In this document: piece by piece, positions 59,121 to 64,000 of the stretch
Layout of the letters: each line of letters opens with the position of its first letter
How positions within the stretch are numbered: position 1 is the first letter of the stretch
Assembly: GCA_949825065.1 (NCBI GenBank)
Contig: OX463839.1
Span: forward strand, 33,675,540 to 33,739,539
DNA: 64,000 nt
Direction of reading: 5' to 3'
Source: Odontocerum albicorne
Taxonomy: Eukaryota > Arthropoda > Insecta > Trichoptera > Odontoceridae
Position numbers and translations under genes: made by a program
Notes under the pieces: model-generated
The model's database searches: none
What the model was told of the DNA's origin: nothing
What the model saw: the letters and a program-made list of their open reading frames with translations, nothing else

Positions 59121-60684
59121 TTAAGGCAGAACACGAACGTCTACTAAAAATAAAGATCACCAACTTATTAAACAATAATGACTTCTGCAACAACAAAACA
59201 CACACTTTAAAATTACGTAAAATACACTGCTATCGACCAAAACCAGTCGGGAAATATACTATAAATATAATGGAAGAATGTACACAGCTACAAAAACACC
59301 ACAATAACCAAAAAATCTTTAAACTTGTATTGAAAGCTGATGATACCAGTGATAAATGTAATAAAATATATTTAAGCTTGTACTGAAAGTTGATGATACC
59401 AGTTACCAGTGATAAATGTTATAAAATAAATGTATAATAGTAATTCAAGATAACAATAATTTTAGAAAATTGTAAGAAAAAAATCAATATTTTCAGCTTT
59501 ACACTCCAATCTAAGGACTTCTCGATATGAAGATTTTTTCTTCTAAAATAAACCATTTTCAAGTTTTCCGTCCCCCTTTTAAGTGCCGAACAATTTGTTT
59601 AAGTGTATCATTCACAAGCAGCGTTATCAAAGATATTTGAACAGCTACCGTTTACATATTATTCCCAGTATTGTTCCATACAACAGGCTCGTGTGCCGAC
59701 AAAGTGCCTTATCATTATGGTTACCCCATAGATTTGTTATCAGAGGGAACGTGGCCTCTTCAGGAACAAAAAAACTCTTTTTAAGATTATTTCCTCAAAA
59801 CGATAGAGGGTGACCACGACTATGCTAATGAATTTTAAGTAAACAAACATGCATGAATCAACTATTAGAAATAATTATTCAACTATGTTAATTTATTTCA
59901 TAAGAAAACAACTACGATTTTTTATTGTACTGTGTATTTCATAGTGAAGCTAATTACTTCAGTCAAGGTTAGTACTTAAGTACTGCTGTTGACTATCATA
60001 TAATATTACAAGATTGACTATCATATTACAAAATAAATATATTTAATTTAAGTTTTTTTTATAAAACGAGATTTTCATTCGGCACTCCTAATATGATATA
60101 TCATATACTGTCATTTATATGAGACCTCAAATCTAAATATCAAAGAACCCCAGTTATAATTTTAAGTCAGTCACTAAATCAATAAAAAAACCTCCAATCT
60201 TTAGCATGTTATAAACATTAGATAATAAAGATTCTAAACAAGTTCAAAGTGTTTTCTATAACAACGATCGTGTTAATATTCTTTCGAAAGCAAAACTAAA
60301 AAATACATCCGTTATAACCTCAAAAATTTAAATAAACGAAATATAGTTAAATTTTAATTTCAGTTTGCATCTACGAGTAAAGTCGCGATTGTAATTAAGG
60401 CATTAAAAATATACAAATTAAATTTGAATAATGAACTCGAAGTAATTTAACAATTTGTTGAAACGTGTGGTTGCCGCACGATCATTACCTTTGAGGATTG
60501 CGTCGCGAGATGAAGAGAGCGAGTATAGAACAGATGGCATGGGAGAAGAGAGGTTCATTACGGTGTTTGAGCAGAAACAAGCATCTAAACGACCGCCCCA
60601 CAACTCTTTTGAGAGGATCTGTGCCGCCGTTTATTGCGTTTTTATAAGGAACTTTACTTTGATGTCGTCCGACGGGGGGAGGTG

Positions 60685-60976
60685 CTGAGGTTGGATACCG
60701 GGCAAACGTTTATATAATTTCGGTGGCTAAGGCTAAGCGACACTTTTGATAAGGTCAGATTATGATAAGAATTACTTGTAAACAGTCGTTTGATTATAGG
60801 CCGAAATCTTAGAATTCTAGTCAATGGGTCCTGAGGTTGGATACCGGGCAAATATTTATATAATTTCGGTGGCTAAGGCTAAGCAATACCTTTGATAAGG
60901 TCAGCTTATGATAAGAATCACTTGGAAACAGTCGTTTGATTATAAGCCGAAATCTTAGAATTCCAGTCAACCGTCT
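60685..60976. repeat. 146-bp direct duplication
   Basis: CTGAGGTTGGATACCGGGCA begins copies at 60685 and 60831. Both run through ATAATTTCGGTGGCTAAGGC to CCGAAATCTTAGAATTC with about 93% identity by eye. Just upstream a GTTTTTATAAGGAAC TATA-like box stands at about 60637-60651. Confidence 0.88.
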
Positions 60977-61214
60977 CAAGGAGAAAATTTTGAAAACAGA
61001 ATTCATGGGAAATTTTAAAGGCGGTCTTTTATCGAAATAGATTAATTGAATGGTTATCGTAAGTTCGTGAGTTCTAAATTACCTATGATAGTTTTAAAGA
61101 ACTGAGTTTATAACAACATATTCACAATAAAAAAGAAAACAGAGATTCCAAAAGGAATTTTTCTTATTTTACCTACTCTTTGTTAGATTTGTTGTAGCAC
61201 TCATTATAAGGTAG

Positions 61215-61375
61215 ATACATTTTAAAAGAAGGATAGGTAAGGAAGGAGTACGATAAATATAACGAACTGTAAGATAAGATGTATGACTATGGATGAGGCG
61301 AAGGAAGTATATCGTGTTGGGAAAGTTGGACTCTTTGTAATCTCTACCTACCCCAACAGGGAAATTGCATAATGG
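61215..61375 (+). mobile_element. RTE-like retrotransposon 3' fragment
   Basis: The frame IRCMTMDEAKEVYRVGKVG and ISTYPNRE matches the terminal 'MNVEEAKEVCxxRxxW...SxYPxxK' block of the same family as 52815-53250. Confidence 0.6.
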
Positions 61376-61599
61376 TTTTATGCATGTATCAATTACCTCT
61401 TTATCTTACTTAATATCTTCATTTGACTTACGTCTCTTTCCTAAGATATAAAAACATACCTTTTTTTACTATTAAAAATCACATTAGATTATCAATATTT
61501 TGGAAGAGCAGTGCAAATGATATCTTATATCTGAAATTATTATTGTATACATATAGTACATAAATATTGTTTTCGAAAATTCCAAGCACTGAAAGTACT

Positions 61600-61815
61600 T
61601 ACGATATCAGGGAATACAGACAGACCATCAAGTCATTAGACAAAGTATTGTCGTTATTGCTCATTGAAGCAGGGCTGATGTAGCACGGCGCAGACCCGGA
61701 TGGGATGCGGTAGACCACGATTGCAGCAACGATTACTCTCGTGGAGAGGTAATCTCCGGCTTGTTTAGTCAGCAATCTGAAACAACTGCCACCACTCTTC
61801 CGTCCCTCCAGCTAT
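61600..61815 (-). other. Candidate exon or GC-richer repeat with open frame and donor
   Basis: After a TAG the minus strand is open for about 70 codons: LEGRKSGGSCFRLLTKQAGD, YLSTRVIVAAIVVYRIPSGS and onward to LMVCLYSLIS, ending at a GTAAGTAC donor at about 61605. No acceptor is convincing and I recognise no family. It could be a host exon or a decayed repeat. Confidence 0.25.
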
Positions 61816-62474
61816 AGCTCGGACTCAACCTATGGCCCGTGAGCCTTTAGGGGTGCATAGATAGATTTCAAGTGGCCCGTATACAAAATAGGGAAAGAAT
61901 ATCCATAACTTGACTATGCTATTGCTTTAATTTAGCAATTCGTTCAATTAATGTACACAAACTTCAGTATATTATACACTATAATAAATCTAAATAATTT
62001 GAAATACGTTATTTGATACTTGAAAAACAGAAATAAAGGGTGATTGATAGTAGTAAAAGTGGCATGGCATGAAAAAATATGTTTTGTAATTTAGATTTTC
62101 CTTTATGTATATTTATACGAGTACATCGAATTAAACAATATCATACAATAGGTTTATATACCAATCGATTCTTAAAGTCTTTAAAACATATTTTATTAAT
62201 TTGAGAACAGTATTACAATATTATTGATCCCACGTGATATAATATTGTGTGTATCTATAGAGTTATAGAAATAACCTGACTTCAAAGGGGTTCAAGGACC
62301 AGAAAATATTGAGAGCCCAAAAGAACCCTACTGTCTCACTGGAGGGTTTAACCCACGATGAAAGTTGCGGCGATACATACTTTGATGTTAAGCAGTTTAC
62401 AGGGTTGAGGAACTTTATACATACTTGCATGTACGTTATAATTCATTTATACTCATCATCATCATCACAACCAT

Positions 62475-62792
62475 CACGCCATGACGAGTTGTCCTTTCAT
62501 TCATAGCATCTTCACCGTACACTTCGCAAATATCGCGAGCAGCTTTGACAGCTTTATCCCCTCGATTGAACACGAACAGAAGGAGGCGTCGAAAATGCTC
62601 ACGTCTACTTGACATTCCATTTTGAAGGCTTGTAATCAAATAAAATAATATATGTAACGTAAAAGCAAACACAACATCTTGTAGTGAAGAAAATTTTCTT
62701 TCGAATGACGTATAACCTTTATCATTTTGTTTTACTTTTGGTACTCATTTTTAAATCGGAAAAAAACGGACACTACTTATGTTAACACCCAA
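62475..62792 (-). mobile_element. Cecropia-like mariner, truncated second copy
   Basis: The right end carries the same inverted repeat as 36531-37075 and is followed by TA at 62793-62794. The minus strand encodes the transposase start (ATG at 62618-62620), with a 4-bp deletion near the beginning relative to the 36.7-kb copy. It remains readable as HFRRLLLFVFNRGDKAVKAA and ICEVYGEDAMNERT. The other end is lost where the sequence runs into a short CAT repeat at about 62455-62467. Confidence 0.82.
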
Positions 62793-62793
62793 T

Positions 62794-64000
62794 ACAATAT
62801 GTAAGTGCGATTTGTAAATGGAAAGTACTGAAGAGCATTTATATTTGACCGATACATTACAGGTCTTCATAGACATTGCATTCAGCATAGTTAGAAGCTT
62901 ATAATGTACATTTCGTATGAATATATTTATTTATATATTTATACACAGATATAGGTATGAATTACACATTGTAGAACATCAACTCAGTTAGATTTGTTGC
63001 CGTGTGGAGTCGGCTTAAATGCTGGTCGACGTTTCGAAGGCGTTGCAGCCTTCTTTTTCAGGACAGTATAAAAAAGTACCGAATATAGTAAGCACGTAAA
63101 AAGCCACCCGAAGATACCTATATATTATATTAAATCAAATAATGAAATTCGAGTATCATACTTAGTACTAAAATGTAGCACCTGTATTTTAATTTAAAAC
63201 ATAACATAATACAAAATTTTAATTTCGAAATATGAATAGTAAAGAAGAAAAGTAGTATCATCAAATTAAAACAGATACATTCATAAATATAGAGTATGAA
63301 ATTCTAATTTAAACGTATTTTTTATTATGGAGATGTTTCTATTATACTGTATTGCATAAGTACATTTAAACTGTTATATCCTTCTAATATTTATTTTGTC
63401 ATTTTAGAAAAAACCGGACGGTCCATACAATTAAACATACTAACATAACAATCATCCCAAATGAGTTGACATAATTTGTCCATTAAAAAGTTAGTCCTTT
63501 CCATGTGCATAGAAATTTAACAAAACATTCATTGTGTTACACGTACTGTTGTGCTTTAAAATTCAAATTGTAAAGCAGCACAAACCCCGTTTCATTACTG
63601 TGTTTATGTAATGGATAAAAGAGAATTTTATATATTAAAAAAATACGTGACATTTCCATTGTGCAATGGACAGAACGAGGGACGAAGGACGCGGGATCTG
63701 AATGGAACGCTGCTTTTGAAAAATGTGTTTCAATACGCGCACAGAAAACATTAACATTTGGAATGAGACAAAAAAGAATGAAACTGCATGTTGCCCATAA
63801 AGAATAAAGGGAATGAGTTTAACCTTTCCAACTTTGTAGCGAGATAGGAGAAATACTGTATGCAATAAAGGTTGTGCAATAAAATACATAAAATTCAGTT
63901 TACACATTAATTTATATAAATAACTATGTGCTTGTTTATAATATCATAATATACCACTTGAATACAAAAGTCACGGTCTGAACAAGTTAGATCGTGTATG
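62794..64000. other. No gene recognised
   Basis: AT-rich to the window end, apart from the repeat at 62993-63085. Confidence 0.55.
62993..63085 (-). repeat. Dispersed repeat with hammerhead-like layout
   Basis: Reversed, it reads CCTGAAAAAGAAGGCTGCAA, then CGCCTTCGAAACGTCGACC. A perfect 6-bp stem GAAGGC/GCCTTC precedes GAAAC. Related to 17640-17725. Confidence 0.5.

Overview
The window looks like nuclear DNA of an insect. It is AT-rich (about two thirds A+T by eye) and full of eukaryotic mobile elements: mariner and Tigger DNA transposons, a hAT MITE, Penelope-like and RTE-like retroelements, and tRNA-derived SINEs. It also holds a canonical spliced exon of a Derailed/RYK-type receptor. The insect order cannot be settled from the sequence. 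There is no operon structure, no complete host gene, and no rRNA gene or convincing functional tRNA gene.

The one secure host coding piece is a 128-bp minus-strand exon (8526-8653). It encodes part of the WIF domain of Derailed/Doughnut/RYK, with a polypyrimidine-AG acceptor and a GTAAGT donor. No other exon of that gene was recognised, so much of the window is probably intron or flanking DNA (inference). On the same strand, about 48 kb upstream in gene direction (56503-56560), a polypyrimidine tract and AG are joined directly to GTAAGA, with a CTAAC branch-like motif before them and a second donor 34 nt later. This is the layout of a recursive-splicing (ratchet) site with its RS-exon.

Layout: 1-8.4 kb holds SINE and RTE scraps and a mariner relic (5145-6103). 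8.5 kb is the receptor exon. 12.6-16 kb holds three more deleted mariners (12647-13520, 14115-14724, 15003-15958). 18-21.3 kb holds SINEs and short tandem repeats. 21.66-23.94 kb is a nearly intact Tigger/pogo transposon with one frameshift. 27.0-27.4 kb is a Penelope-like inverted dimer. 30.65-31.29 kb is a 49-bp satellite. 33-34.6 kb holds RTE and SINE pieces. 36.5-37.1 kb is a cecropia-type mariner relic. 39-46.1 kb holds SINEs, a non-LTR RT fragment and a hAT MITE inside an RTE fragment. 48.35-49.40 kb is a second Penelope-like inverted dimer with GIY-YIG coding sequence in both arms. 51.3-53.3 kb holds RTE tails. 55.04-55.87 kb is an assembly gap plus a long TA microsatellite. 56-64 kb holds an alternating tandem array, the ratchet-site candidate, a 146-bp duplication, RTE and mariner relics.

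Almost every recognisable coding segment outside the receptor exon is a decayed transposon gene. The most noteworthy signals are the ratchet-site candidate; two Penelope-like inverted dimers, each flanked by a 12-bp direct repeat; a hammerhead-like CTGANGA-N-stem-GAAAC layout in Penelope-type repeats; a dispersed 8-mer TACGAGTA far above chance; and a SINE whose Pol III B-box segment is triplicated.
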